Shown: positions 25,769-34,359 of the stretch, in pieces | Numbering within the stretch: position 1 is the first letter of the stretch | Layout: each line of letters starts with the position of its first letter | Assembly (NCBI RefSeq): GCF_017883985.1 | Contig: NZ_PRDG01000002.1 | Span: 62,001 to 126,000, forward strand | DNA: 64,000 bases | Source of the DNA: Streptococcus oricebi | GTDB lineage: Bacteria; Bacillota; Bacilli; Lactobacillales; Streptococcaceae | Direction: 5' to 3' | Program-made: the position numbers and the translations under genes | The notes under the pieces: generated by a model | What the model was told of the DNA's origin: nothing | The model's database searches: none | The model's input: the letters and a program-made list of their open reading frames with translations, nothing else

Positions 25769-27901
25769 ATGGAAAAGCAACATATTGATAAAATTGCCCA
25801 GGAATTGGGCCTGAAAAATAGCCAGATTAGCAAGGTGCTGGATCTAACCTCAGAGGGGAATACCATTCCCTTTATTGCTCGTTACCGCAAGGAGTTGACA
25901 GGCAATCTAGATGAGGTCGAGATTAAGGCCATTATTGACCTGAACCGGAGTCTGACCAATCTGGCGGAGCGAAGAGCGACGGTTTTAGCCAAGATTGAAG
26001 AGCAGGGCAAGCTGACAGCCCAGTTAAGAGCGGAGATTGAAGGAGCTGAAAAGCTGGCGGACCTTGAAGAATTGTATCTTCCCTATAAGGAAAAACGTCG
26101 GACCAAGGCGACGGTTGCGCGTGAAAATGGGCTCTTTCCCTTGGCCCGTCTCATCCTTCAAGATGCCCCAAATTTGGAAAGTCAGGCCGAAACGCTGACC
26201 AATCAAAGCTTCCCAACTGGGCCTGCTGCCCTGGCTGGTGCGGTCGATATTTTGGTTGAGGCCATTTCAGAAGATGCCAAATTGCGGTCCTGGACTTACC
26301 ATGAAATTTTAAGTCATTCCCGCCTCCTCTCTAAGCTCAAGGACGAGAGTTTGGACGACAAGCAGGTCTTTCAGATTTATTATGACTTTTCAGAAAAAGT
26401 AGCCAGCATGCAGGGCTACCGAACCCTGGCCCTCAATCGGGGAGAGAAGTTAGGGATTTTGAAGATTTCCTTTGAACATCATTTGGAAAAAATTCTGCGC
26501 TTTTTTGCGGTTCGTTTCAAAGTAAAAAACGAATATATAGATGAAGCCATTCAGCAGGCTGTCAAAAAGAAAATTCTTCCTGCCATGGAGCGGCGGATTC
26601 GGACAGAGTTGAGCGAGCAGGCAGAAGATGGAGCCATCCAGCTCTTTTCAGAGAATTTACGCAATCTCCTTCTGATTGCTCCCTTAAAGGGGCGGGTTGT
26701 TCTAGGTTTTGACCCTGCCTTTCGGACGGGAGCCAAGTTAGCGATTGTAGATGCGACCGGAAAGATGTTGACGACCCAGGTTATTTATCCAGTAGCTCCG
26801 GCCAAGCCCGCTCAAATCGAGGCAGCGAAAAAAGACCTATCAAACCTCCTGGATCAATACAGCGTGGAAATCATTGCTATCGGTAATGGAACGGCTAGTC
26901 GGGAGAGTGAAGCCTTTGTAGCTGAGGTTCTAAAGGACCAGCCTCAGGTCAGCTATGTGATTGTAAATGAGAGCGGTGCATCGGTTTACTCGGCCAGTGA
27001 TTTGGCCCGGCAAGAATTTCCCGACTTGACGGTTGAGAAGCGATCTGCCATCTCCATCGCTAGACGTTTGCAGGACCCCTTGGCTGAACTGGTCAAGATT
27101 GATCCCAAATCAATCGGGGTCGGCCAGTACCAGCACGATGTCAGCCAAAAGAAATTAAGCGAAAGTTTGGATTTTGTGGTTGATACGGTGGTTAACCAGG
27201 TCGGAGTCAATATCAATACAGCTAGCTCAGCCCTTTTGAGCCATGTAGCTGGTCTCAATAAGAGTATTTCAGAAAATATTGTCAAGTATCGAGAAAGTCA
27301 GGGCTTGATTCAGAGTCGCGAAGAGATTAAAAAAGTCCCTAGACTAGGGGCCAAGGCCTTCGAGCAGGCAGCCGGTTTCCTACGGATTCCAGAAAGTCAA
27401 AATTTCTTGGATAATACTGGTGTTCACCCAGAAAGCTATCCAGCAGTGGCCAGGCTTTTTGACTATCTGAAAATCGAGCAGCTAGATGAGACTGCCCAAG
27501 CCAAACTCCAAGATTTAGACTTGCCTAAACTGGCCCAGGACTTGGAATTGGGCTTAGAAACCCTGAAAGACATTGTTTTTGACCTCTTAAAGCCGGGTCG
27601 TGATTTGCGGGACTCTTTTGAGGCTCCCGTTTTGAGGCAGGATGTTCTAGACATCAAGGATCTAGAAATTGGCCAAAAGCTAGAGGGAGTTGTTCGCAAT
27701 GTCGTAGATTTTGGCGCTTTTGTAGATATTGGGATTCATGAGGACGGCTTGATTCATATCTCTAAATTAAGTAAAAATTACGTAAAACACCCTAGTCAGG
27801 TCTTAGCAGTAGGTGATTTGGTGACTGTTTGGGTGGACAAGCTAGATTTGGAAAGAGAAAAGGTTAACCTCTCTCTAGTTGAGCCAGATGGATCTAACTA
27901 G
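25769..27901 (+). CDS. tex: Tex-type S1 RNA-binding protein
   Basis: The protein has 710 residues. The N-terminal Tex domain has [18 protein letters not shown] YqgF-like RNase H fold carries [17 protein letters not shown]. Helix-hairpin-helix repeats ([17 protein letters not shown]) follow, and an S1 domain ends the protein ([18 protein letters not shown], about 635-705). Tex proteins bind nucleic acid and RNA polymerase and influence gene expression. The start has no ribosome site and lies only 9 bases after a -10 box, so the transcript may be almost leaderless. It overlaps the SprT-like gene by 14 bases. Confidence 0.96.
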   Translation: MEKQHIDKIAQELGLKNSQISKVLDLTSEGNTIPFIARYRKELTGNLDEVEIKAIIDLNRSLTNLAERRATVLAKIEEQGKLTAQLRAEIEGAEKLADLEELYLPYKEKRRTKATVARENGLFPLARLILQDAPNLESQAETLTNQSFPTGPAALAGAVDILVEAISEDAKLRSWTYHEILSHSRLLSKLKDESLDDKQVFQIYYDFSEKVASMQGYRTLALNRGEKLGILKISFEHHLEKILRFFAVRFKVKNEYIDEAIQQAVKKKILPAMERRIRTELSEQAEDGAIQLFSENLRNLLLIAPLKGRVVLGFDPAFRTGAKLAIVDATGKMLTTQVIYPVAPAKPAQIEAAKKDLSNLLDQYSVEIIAIGNGTASRESEAFVAEVLKDQPQVSYVIVNESGASVYSASDLARQEFPDLTVEKRSAISIARRLQDPLAELVKIDPKSIGVGQYQHDVSQKKLSESLDFVVDTVVNQVGVNINTASSALLSHVAGLNKSISENIVKYRESQGLIQSREEIKKVPRLGAKAFEQAAGFLRIPESQNFLDNTGVHPESYPAVARLFDYLKIEQLDETAQAKLQDLDLPKLAQDLELGLETLKDIVFDLLKPGRDLRDSFEAPVLRQDVLDIKDLEIGQKLEGVVRNVVDFGAFVDIGIHEDGLIHISKLSKNYVKHPSQVLAVGDLVTVWVDKLDLEREKVNLSLVEPDGSN

Positions 27902-28319
27902 CTATGTCCAGGAAGTCTCCCGTCAAGACTTCCAGAAGGAATTTCGGCACCAAGCCTTTTGGAATAAGCGCTTGAGAACGACAGGGGGACGCTTCTTTCC
28001 CCAAGATGGCCACCTAGATTTTAATCCTAGGATTTATCAAGAATTTGATCTAGCTACTTTTCGGAAAATTGTGGCCCATGAACTCTGCCACTATCATCTC
28101 TATTATGAGGGCAGGGGTTATCGCCATGGGGATAGGGATTTTAAGGCCCTCTTAGCAAAAGTCGGAGGTCTCCGCTATGCTCCCAGCCTAAATTCTGACC
28201 GTAAATCCTTGATTTATCGCTGCAAAAACTGTAAGATGGTTTATTATAGACAAAGAAAAGTCAATCTAGAAAAATATCGCTGTGGCCGATGTCGCGGCCG
28301 CTTAGAAAGGACAACATGA
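27888..28319 (+). CDS. SprT-like zinc metalloprotease-family protein
   Basis: The protein has 143 residues from ATG 27888, inside the end of tex. The zinc motif [12 protein letters not shown] (HExxH) and a C-terminal zinc ribbon with two CxxC pairs ([11 protein letters not shown] and [10 protein letters not shown]) define the SprT family, whose eukaryotic relative Spartan degrades DNA-protein crosslinks. In bacteria the role is uncertain. The stop overlaps the next ATG (ATGA), so tex, this gene and the secreted glucosaminidase are translationally linked. Confidence 0.92.
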   Translation: MDLTSYVQEVSRQDFQKEFRHQAFWNKRLRTTGGRFFPQDGHLDFNPRIYQEFDLATFRKIVAHELCHYHLYYEGRGYRHGDRDFKALLAKVGGLRYAPSLNSDRKSLIYRCKNCKMVYYRQRKVNLEKYRCGRCRGRLERTT

Positions 28320-29548
28320 AAAAAAGAACAAGCTCTCTTATTTTATTAGCCAGTCTCTTCTTGGCTCAGATACCAGTCTTAGCTGAGGGACCGACTGATA
28401 CTAGCTCTCAAGAAGAGACTAGTTCTTCTAGCACCAGTACTGAAGAATCTAGCTCTTCCTCTACTAGCCAGGACTCAAGTTCCAGCTCTAGTTCAGAGAG
28501 TCAACCTTCTTCATCAGCCAAGGAAGAAGAGACCAAGCCTAAATCAGAAGTTGATTCTGCTCCAGCTGAGCCTCTCAGCCCTAAAGAGAAGGAAGATGCA
28601 GCTGGAATTAAGAAAGAAGATGATGAAAAGGACCAAGATGGTGGGAATTTTACGGTCTCTGTCAACCATACGACCCAAAGTTTCATCAAACTGATTGCTG
28701 AAGATGCCAGAACCATCGGAAAAGAGTATAAACTTTACGCTTCAGTCATGATTGCTCAGGCAATCCTTGAGTCAGGTAGCGGAAATAGTGGACTGGCCCA
28801 GGCACCCAACTATAACCTTTTTGGTATCAAGGGAGCCTATGAGGGCAGCAGTGTCAGCATGGATACCAAGGAAGATGATGGCTCAGGCAAACTCCACACC
28901 GTCAAGGCAGCCTTTCGTAAGTATCCAAATGTCAGAGCCTCTCTGACTGATTATGCCAAGCTTTTAAGGACGGAGCTTTACCGAGGAGCATGGATAGAAA
29001 ATGCAGCCACCTATCAGGCAGCTACCAAGGCCTTGACTGGTCGCTATGCTACTGATATCCATTATGATAAGAAGTTGAATGCCTTGATTGAGGCCTATGA
29101 TTTGACCCAGTACGATAAGGATACAGACAAGACCCTTTTGGAGCGCTATCCTGATGGTGACTATCCTGACTATGACGGCAAGGACTACCCAGGCGTGGAG
29201 AATTACAAAGAGACCAGTGCTCGCTATGCCTTTAACCGCATGAGTCAGTTGGGTGGAAAATTAGAGACCAATTTTGCTGAAACGACCAACTGGGCAGACA
29301 GTGCCAGCAAGCAAGGCTATACTGTCAACCAAGAGCCCAAGATTGGGACAGTCGTTGCCTTTCAGCCCAAGCAGGAAAAAGCCGGCTCGCAAGGCCAGGT
29401 TGCCATTGTTGAGAAGCTTTATCCAAGCGGTGCTATTCTGATTTCTGAATATGGAAAATTCTCAGAAAAACTCGTTTCCTACCGCGTGATTGATAGCCAA
29501 GCGGCCAAGACCCTGCACTACATCACACCCAAATCAAGTAAAAATTAA
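28316..29548 (+). CDS. Secreted glucosaminidase (GH73) with degenerate CHAP domain
   Basis: The protein has 410 residues from ATG 28316 with AGAAAGG upstream. A signal peptide ends near VLA-EG (residue 23). A Ser/Glu/Thr-rich linker (about 24-105) follows. The GH73 glucosaminidase domain (about 120-265) has [15 protein letters not shown] with catalytic Glu152 and YNLFGIKG. The C-terminal region aligns by eye with CHAP amidase domains ([24 protein letters not shown]). Ser301 occupies the catalytic Cys position of the usual GQCTWY motif, and Gln361 replaces the His of GHVA. The CHAP part is therefore probably inactive and may bind peptidoglycan. No LPXTG motif is present. Confidence 0.85.
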   Translation: MKKRTSSLILLASLFLAQIPVLAEGPTDTSSQEETSSSSTSTEESSSSSTSQDSSSSSSSESQPSSSAKEEETKPKSEVDSAPAEPLSPKEKEDAAGIKKEDDEKDQDGGNFTVSVNHTTQSFIKLIAEDARTIGKEYKLYASVMIAQAILESGSGNSGLAQAPNYNLFGIKGAYEGSSVSMDTKEDDGSGKLHTVKAAFRKYPNVRASLTDYAKLLRTELYRGAWIENAATYQAATKALTGRYATDIHYDKKLNALIEAYDLTQYDKDTDKTLLERYPDGDYPDYDGKDYPGVENYKETSARYAFNRMSQLGGKLETNFAETTNWADSASKQGYTVNQEPKIGTVVAFQPKQEKAGSQGQVAIVEKLYPSGAILISEYGKFSEKLVSYRVIDSQAAKTLHYITPKSSKN

Positions 29549-29549
29549 G

Positions 29550-29575
29550 AATCAGCCTTGGGGCTGATTTTTTCT
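29550..29575 (+). terminator. Terminator of the tex-sprT-glucosaminidase unit
   Basis: AATCAGCC and GGCTGATT with a TTGG loop and a T tail. Confidence 0.9.
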
Positions 29576-29627
29576 CTTCCACTTTCTGATAGAATAAGGT
29601 AAGTATTAGAAAAAGAAGGACAAAAGG

Positions 29628-29900
29628 ATGAAGCTAAAGTTTTACAAATTAAGAAGAGGACGACTCATATCAGGGGTTTTGGCCGGTCTAGCAGATAGAT
29701 TTGACTTTGACTTAAATCTCATTCGTTTTCTCTTTATCATTTTTACCATTGCAAACTTTGGACTGGGGGTCCTGATTTATATCTTGATGGCCACTGTTAT
29801 GCCCTATAAGGAAGACCTAGAAGCCGATATGTATGGAACTGGCCCGCGTAAGCGCAAGGAAGCAGAACCGATAAAAGAAAATGATGCTTGGTTTTGGTAA
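29628..29900 (+). CDS. PspC-domain protein
   Basis: The protein has 90 residues. The PspC pattern is clear: KLRRGRLISGVLAGLADRF, LNLIRFLFIIF and one membrane helix (about 32-58), then a charged tail (PRKRKEAEP). PspC proteins sit in the membrane and respond to envelope stress; small Gram-positive forms are of unclear function. AAGGACAAAAGG precedes the ATG. The gene stands alone between two terminators. Confidence 0.9.
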   Translation: MKLKFYKLRRGRLISGVLAGLADRFDFDLNLIRFLFIIFTIANFGLGVLIYILMATVMPYKEDLEADMYGTGPRKRKEAEPIKENDAWFW

Positions 29901-29938
29901 GAGACGCCAATTTCCCCCAAATAAAGCCTCCTAATAGT

Positions 29939-29968
29939 GAGCTCGAGTTTAATCCCTCGGGCTCTTTC
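29939..29968 (+). terminator. Terminator after the pspC-type gene
   Basis: GAGCTCGAG and CTCGGGCTC form a 9-bp stem with one G-U pair, followed by TTTCT. Confidence 0.75.
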
Positions 29969-30041
29969 TGATTTATAGTGAAAGAAAATCTCCTATTTTC
30001 TGACCAAAAACGACTGTTAAAGTCTCTTTTAGCACAAAATT

Positions 30042-30050
30042 TGCTATAAT
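30042..30050 (+). promoter_or_regulatory. Extended -10 of the hprK operon (TGCTATAAT)
   Basis: TGCTATAAT lies 30 bases before ATG 30081, leaving a short leader with AAAGGGGG as ribosome site. Confidence 0.65.
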
Positions 30051-30080
30051 AGAGAAAGAAGATTATAAAGGGGGCATTTA

Positions 30081-31016
30081 ATGTCGGTTAAAGTAAAGGA
30101 TTTACTAGAGAAGGTAAAAGTAGATTTAATCTATGGTGATGACCAATTATTAGAGAAGGTTATCCGGACAGCTGATATTTCCCGGCCTGGTTTGGAGATG
30201 ACTGGCTACTTTGATTACTACTCCCCAGAGCGGATTCAGATTATCGGAATGAAGGAATGGTCCTATTTGAACGCCATGACTTCCCATAACCGTTATCAGG
30301 TCCTGCGCAAGATGTTTCAGCCAGAGACGCCAGTAATCATCGTGGCGCGTGGTCTGGACATCCAGCAGGAAATGCTGCAAGCAGCCAAGGAAAAAGGGAT
30401 TGCTATCCTCAGGAGCTATACAGCAACCAGTCGCCTATCTGGTGAAATATCAAGTTACCTAGATTCGCGTCTTGCAGAGCGGACCAGTGTCCATGGAGTT
30501 TTGATGGATATCTATGGTATGGGGGTCTTGATTCAAGGAGACAGCGGAATCGGAAAGAGCGAGACAGGGCTAGAGCTAGTTAAGCGGGGACATCGGATTG
30601 TGGCTGATGACCGGGTAGATGTCTATGCCAAGGACGAGATGACTCTCTGGGGAGAGCCTGCTGAAATTCTTCGCCACCTCCTAGAGATTCGAGGAGTGGG
30701 GATTATTGATGTTATGAGCCTCTATGGTGCTAGTGCTGTCAAGGATTCATCTCCAGTGCAAATCGCTGTTTACCTAGAAAACTATACTACCGGCAAGGTC
30801 TTTGACCGTCTAGGAAATGGAGCTGAAGAGATTGAAATCGCTGGTGTGAGAATCCCACGGATTCGCATTCCCGTTAAGACTGGACGCAATATCTCAGTAG
30901 TTATCGAGGCGGCAGCCATGAACTACCGGGCCAAGGAAATGGGCTTTGATGCCACAAAAATATTTGAGGAACGTCTGACCCAGCTAATCAATAAGAATGA
31001 GGTGGCCAATGATTGA
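30081..31016 (+). CDS. hprK: HPr kinase/phosphorylase
   Basis: The protein has 311 residues. The P-loop GDSGIGKS is at 153-160 and the family signature [19 protein letters not shown] follows. It phosphorylates and dephosphorylates HPr at Ser46, creating the CcpA co-repressor. Its partner ccpA is 29 kb away in the same window. First gene of a likely four-gene operon with lgt, a DUF948 gene and a YtxH-like gene; the stop overlaps the lgt start. Confidence 0.98.
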   Translation: MSVKVKDLLEKVKVDLIYGDDQLLEKVIRTADISRPGLEMTGYFDYYSPERIQIIGMKEWSYLNAMTSHNRYQVLRKMFQPETPVIIVARGLDIQQEMLQAAKEKGIAILRSYTATSRLSGEISSYLDSRLAERTSVHGVLMDIYGMGVLIQGDSGIGKSETGLELVKRGHRIVADDRVDVYAKDEMTLWGEPAEILRHLLEIRGVGIIDVMSLYGASAVKDSSPVQIAVYLENYTTGKVFDRLGNGAEEIEIAGVRIPRIRIPVKTGRNISVVIEAAAMNYRAKEMGFDATKIFEERLTQLINKNEVAND

Positions 31017-31794
31017 TCCAGTTGCCCTCCGTTTAGGTCCAATCAGTATTCGTTGGTATGCCATCTGCATTGTTACTGGTCTGGTTTTGGCAGTCTATCT
31101 GGCTATGAAGGAAGCACCCCGCAAGAAGATGAGACCAGATGATATTCTGGATTTCATTTTAGTGGCCTTTCCCCTAGCTATTTTAGGGGCCCGCCTTTAC
31201 TATGTAGCCTTTGAATGGGACTATTACAGTAAAAATCTAGGTCAAATTATTGAGATTTGGAATGGCGGAATCGCCATCTATGGTGGTCTTATAACTGGGG
31301 CCCTGGTTCTTTATTTCTTTTCCCAAAGGCGGCTCATCAATCCTCTAGATTTTCTAGATATTGCCGCTCCCAGTGTTATGATCGCCCAAAGCATTGGTCG
31401 CTGGGGAAATTTTGTCAACCAGGAAGCCTATGGGGCAGCGGTGAAAAGTCTTAACTACCTACCTGACTTTATCAAAAAGCAGATGTATATTGATGGTAGT
31501 TATCGCCAGCCAACCTTTCTCTATGAGTCCCTCTGGAACTTGCTCGGTTTTCTCATTATTCTCTTTTTACGCAGAAAACCCAAGCTCCTCAAGCAGGGAG
31601 AAATCACGGCCTTCTACCTGATTTGGTATGGTAGCGGTCGAATGGTCATTGAGGGCATGCGGACAGATAGTCTTATGTTCGTTGGTTTGCGCGTGTCCCA
31701 GTGGCTGTCAGTCCTCCTTATTTTGCTGGGGCTGACCTTGATTGCTTACCAGCGTCGGAAAAAAGATAGTCCCTACTATCAAGCTAGTAAATAG
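31009..31794 (+). CDS. lgt: Prolipoprotein diacylglyceryl transferase
   Basis: The protein has 261 residues from ATG 31009, overlapping hprK by 8 bases. Several membrane helices are visible. The Lgt signature is [13 protein letters not shown] (about residues 130-142), and the GGIAIYGGL and [13 protein letters not shown] segments carry conserved residues. It transfers diacylglyceryl from phosphatidylglycerol to the lipobox cysteine of prelipoproteins. Confidence 0.97.
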   Translation: MIDPVALRLGPISIRWYAICIVTGLVLAVYLAMKEAPRKKMRPDDILDFILVAFPLAILGARLYYVAFEWDYYSKNLGQIIEIWNGGIAIYGGLITGALVLYFFSQRRLINPLDFLDIAAPSVMIAQSIGRWGNFVNQEAYGAAVKSLNYLPDFIKKQMYIDGSYRQPTFLYESLWNLLGFLIILFLRRKPKLLKQGEITAFYLIWYGSGRMVIEGMRTDSLMFVGLRVSQWLSVLLILLGLTLIAYQRRKKDSPYYQASK

Positions 31795-31809
31795 AAAATG
31801 GAGAAGAAA

Positions 31810-32190
31810 ATGCTTGAAATTACCTTTAGTTTAGTCGCCCTTGCTTTGGTTGCCTTGATTATTTACGCTATCTTTCTAGTGATGAAGATTAGTCGGGTTG
31901 TTGATGAAACAGAAAAAACGATTCAGATTTTGACGACAGATGTCAATGTAACCCTCTATCAGACCAATGAACTCCTGGCCAAGGTCAATGTCTTGGCCGA
32001 TGACATCAATGGGAAAATGGTCACCATTGACCCCCTCTTTACAGCAGTCGCTGACTTGTCCGAGTCTGTATCGGACTTGAACGATTCTGCTCGAAATCTT
32101 GGAAAGAAGGCAGTAGTAGCTGGTAGCAATACGGTCAAGACCAAGGCTGGTCTATCAGCCCTTCGCTTTATTTCTAAGCTCTTTAAATAA
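31810..32190 (+). CDS. DUF948 (YtxG-like) membrane-anchored protein
   Basis: The protein has 126 residues from ATG 31810; GGAG at 31800-31803 fits this start better than ATG 31798, which has no ribosome site. One N-terminal helix (about 4-26) is followed by an amphipathic, heptad-like region. This is the DUF948 pattern, and the gene is usually paired with a YtxH-like gene, as here. Function unknown; stress-related in Bacillus. Confidence 0.85.
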   Translation: MLEITFSLVALALVALIIYAIFLVMKISRVVDETEKTIQILTTDVNVTLYQTNELLAKVNVLADDINGKMVTIDPLFTAVADLSESVSDLNDSARNLGKKAVVAGSNTVKTKAGLSALRFISKLFK

Positions 32191-32212
32191 GATATATAGA
32201 AAGTAGGTTTAT

Positions 32213-32671
32213 ATGGGAAAATTTTCATCTATTCTATTAGGAACCATTTCTGGAGCAGCAGTTGCCTATTTCCTAACCAGCAAGAAGGGCCAGGAAGTAA
32301 CAGCTAAAGTGACAGATTTTATCAAGGATGTCCAGGCCAATCCCGAAGATTTTCGAGATCAGGTCTTTCAAACCGCTAATGATTTTACCAATCAAGCAGT
32401 AGAGCGAGTGTCAGAAGTCAAAGAAAAGGTGGCAACTGGCCAAATCACAGGAGAAACTGTCCTTACCTCTGTAAAGGAGCAGGCCCAGGCAGCTCTCAAC
32501 TTGTCTCCAGATAAATTTCAAGGCATCAAGGATAAATTGCAGGAGGAAAATATTGGGAGGGACGACCTCCTAGCCTCCATTCAGGAGCAGGCTCAAGCCT
32601 TGGAAGAAAAAGTTCACTTTCTTCAGTCAGAAGACATTGTCATCGACCTGGATGAAAAAGAGAAAGACTAA
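32213..32671 (+). CDS. YtxH-like protein
   Basis: The protein has 152 residues. A glycine-rich helix near the N-terminus (ILLGTISGAAVAYFLTSKKG) is the YtxH signature. A long charged helical region follows. The gene ends the hprK operon and is followed by a strong terminator. Function unknown. Confidence 0.85.
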   Translation: MGKFSSILLGTISGAAVAYFLTSKKGQEVTAKVTDFIKDVQANPEDFRDQVFQTANDFTNQAVERVSEVKEKVATGQITGETVLTSVKEQAQAALNLSPDKFQGIKDKLQEENIGRDDLLASIQEQAQALEEKVHFLQSEDIVIDLDEKEKD

Positions 32672-32678
32672 AATAGAT

Positions 32679-32711
32679 AAAAGCCCTGCTTGGAAATCGA
32701 GCAGGGCTTTT
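32679..32711 (+). terminator. Terminator of the hprK-lgt operon
   Basis: AAAAGCCCTGCT and AGCAGGGCTTTT with a 9-base loop. Confidence 0.92.
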
Positions 32712-32779
32712 GCGTATTTAAGAGTTGGCTTAGTCGCTTCACCATGGGCGAGAGAAGCATAACTATTTGAAGGCAGAAC

Positions 32780-32810
32780 AAAAATTCTCACTTTGAAATG
32801 AGAATTTTTT
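32780..32810. terminator. Terminator of the DUF3270 gene (possibly bidirectional)
   Basis: AAAAATTCTCA and TGAGAATTTTT pair around CTTTGAAA. The A and T runs allow use from both sides. Confidence 0.75.
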
Positions 32811-32830
32811 GCTATGTGTATGGGCTTTTA

Positions 32831-33118
32831 CTAATTGGCTTTTTTAAATTTTAAAAACATACGGTAGCTCTGAATGCTAGCTAGACTAGCTGTAATAGCT
32901 AGGGCAAAAGCAGCAAAGGTATTCATCTTGAATGACAGGAAGACAAAGCTAAAAATAGCAGTTAAGATACAGAAGGCTGCGATGTTCAAAAAGAACAAAA
33001 GTTCACTAAGGCGCGGAGCCGTTTCTGCTTCTGGTATGTATTCCTGATAAAGTGGTAATTGATTTTCAGAACTTTCTTGGTAGGTGTAATTCTCTTCTTG
33101 GTATTTTCTTATTGCCAT
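32831..33118 (-). CDS. DUF3270-type small membrane protein
   Basis: The protein has 95 residues. A Tyr/Gln/Glu-rich soluble N-terminus (MAIRKYQEENYTYQESSEN) is followed by two membrane helices (about 38-60 and 65-88) and a basic end. This matches the streptococcal DUF3270 family, whose function is unknown. AAGGAGAGA precedes the ATG. It is divergent from the U32 gene, the usual neighbour in streptococci. Confidence 0.8.
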   Translation of the reverse strand: MAIRKYQEENYTYQESSENQLPLYQEYIPEAETAPRLSELLFFLNIAAFCILTAIFSFVFLSFKMNTFAAFALAITASLASIQSYRMFLKFKKAN

Positions 33119-33236
33119 ATTCTCTCTCCTTACAGTACTCTACTATTTTATCACGATTTAATAGAGAAAAATATTACAGAAAAGTTACAAAAAGGATAAA
33201 AAAACTTTTCAGAAGATGAACAGAAGCAAAAAATTG

Positions 33237-33245
33237 TGTTATAAT
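33237..33245 (+). promoter_or_regulatory. Extended -10 TGTTATAAT 7 nt before the first U32 gene
   Basis: TGTTATAAT ends at 33245 and the ATG is at 33253. The gap is AAAAAAT, with no ribosome site, so transcription would begin at the start codon. Confidence 0.6.
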
Positions 33246-33252
33246 AAAAAAT

Positions 33253-34182
33253 ATGGAAGAGATAATTATTACTGCAACCGCAGAAAGTATCCCACAAGTA
33301 GCCCAACTCCTGGAAGTAGGAGTGGACCGGATTTATGTCGGAGAAAAGGACTATGGTCTCCGCCTCCCCCATACCTTTTACTATGAGGAGCTGCGCCAAA
33401 TTGCGCGAATGGTCCACGAGGCCGGCAAGGAGTTGACAGTAGCTGTCAATGCTCTGATGCACCAAGAGATGATGGACAAGGTCAAGCCTTTTTTAGACTT
33501 TTTGTGTGAGATTAAGGTTGATTATATCACCGTTGGTGATGCTGGTCTTTTTTATGTCATCAATCGGGACGGCTATCCACTAAAAACTATCTATGATGCT
33601 TCAACCATGGTCACTAGCAGTCGACAGATCAACTTTTGGGGACAAAAGGCAGGAGCAGCAGAGGCTGTTCTAGCCCGAGAAATTCCAGCAGCCGAGTTAT
33701 TTAAGATGCAGGAAAACCTAGAGATTCCCGCAGAGATACTGGTCTATGGAGCCAGTGTCATTCACCACTCCAAGCGGCCGCTCCTGCAAAATTACTACAA
33801 TTTCACTCACATTGATGATGAAAAGAGTCGTCAGAGGGACTTGTTCTTGGCTGAACCCAATGATCCAAGCAGCCATTACTCCATCTTTGAGGATAATCAT
33901 GGGACCCATGTCTTTGCCAATAATGACCTGGATTTGATGACCAAGCTAGATGAGTTGGTTAGCCACGGCTTTACCCACTGGAAGTTGGAGGGCCTCTATA
34001 CCCCAGGACCTAATTTTGTAGAGATTGCCAAACTTTTTGTCCAGGCCCGCCAGTTGATTAAGGATGGAAAGTTCACTGCCGATCAGGCCTTTCTCCTTGA
34101 TGAGGCCCTGCATGGCTATCACCCTAAAAATCGTTTTTTGAGTCCCGGTTTCTACGATTATACACCGGACATGGTCAAATAA
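33253..34182 (+). CDS. U32 family protein (TrhP1/YrrN-like)
   Basis: The protein has 309 residues. The U32 N-terminal pattern is clear: IPQVAQLLEVGVDRIYVGEKDYGLRLP. It lacks the cysteine cluster found in the longer partner downstream. In Bacillus such a short/long U32 pair (YrrN/YrrO, TrhP1/TrhP2) is needed for prephenate-dependent hydroxylation of wobble uridine in tRNA; older annotation as a collagenase-type peptidase is probably wrong. The start codon follows a -10 box by 7 bases. It has its own terminator, so it is not co-transcribed with the second U32 gene. Confidence 0.87.
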   Translation: MEEIIITATAESIPQVAQLLEVGVDRIYVGEKDYGLRLPHTFYYEELRQIARMVHEAGKELTVAVNALMHQEMMDKVKPFLDFLCEIKVDYITVGDAGLFYVINRDGYPLKTIYDASTMVTSSRQINFWGQKAGAAEAVLAREIPAAELFKMQENLEIPAEILVYGASVIHHSKRPLLQNYYNFTHIDDEKSRQRDLFLAEPNDPSSHYSIFEDNHGTHVFANNDLDLMTKLDELVSHGFTHWKLEGLYTPGPNFVEIAKLFVQARQLIKDGKFTADQAFLLDEALHGYHPKNRFLSPGFYDYTPDMVK

Positions 34183-34194
34183 GAAGAAGCTGTC

Positions 34195-34235
34195 AAGCCA
34201 TACTTGGACAAGTGTCTAAGTATGGCTTTTTCTTT
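34195..34235 (+). terminator. Terminator between the two U32 genes
   Basis: AAGCCATACTT and AAGTATGGCTT, extended inward by GAC/GTC around AAGT. A long T-rich tail follows. Confidence 0.92.
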
Positions 34236-34359
34236 TTTTCTTAAAAAATGAGAATTGTGAAAACATTTACTAGCCCTGGATCAAGCCTTGCTTTTGCCCC
34301 TTCTTTGCTATAAAATAAAGATAGAACATCAAGAACTATATTGCAAATAGGAGAAAATG

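Noticed and set aside
34258..34271. cre-like sequence before the second U32 gene
   Set aside because: TGAAAACATTTACT has two mismatches at important positions, and its place relative to the promoter is unclear.
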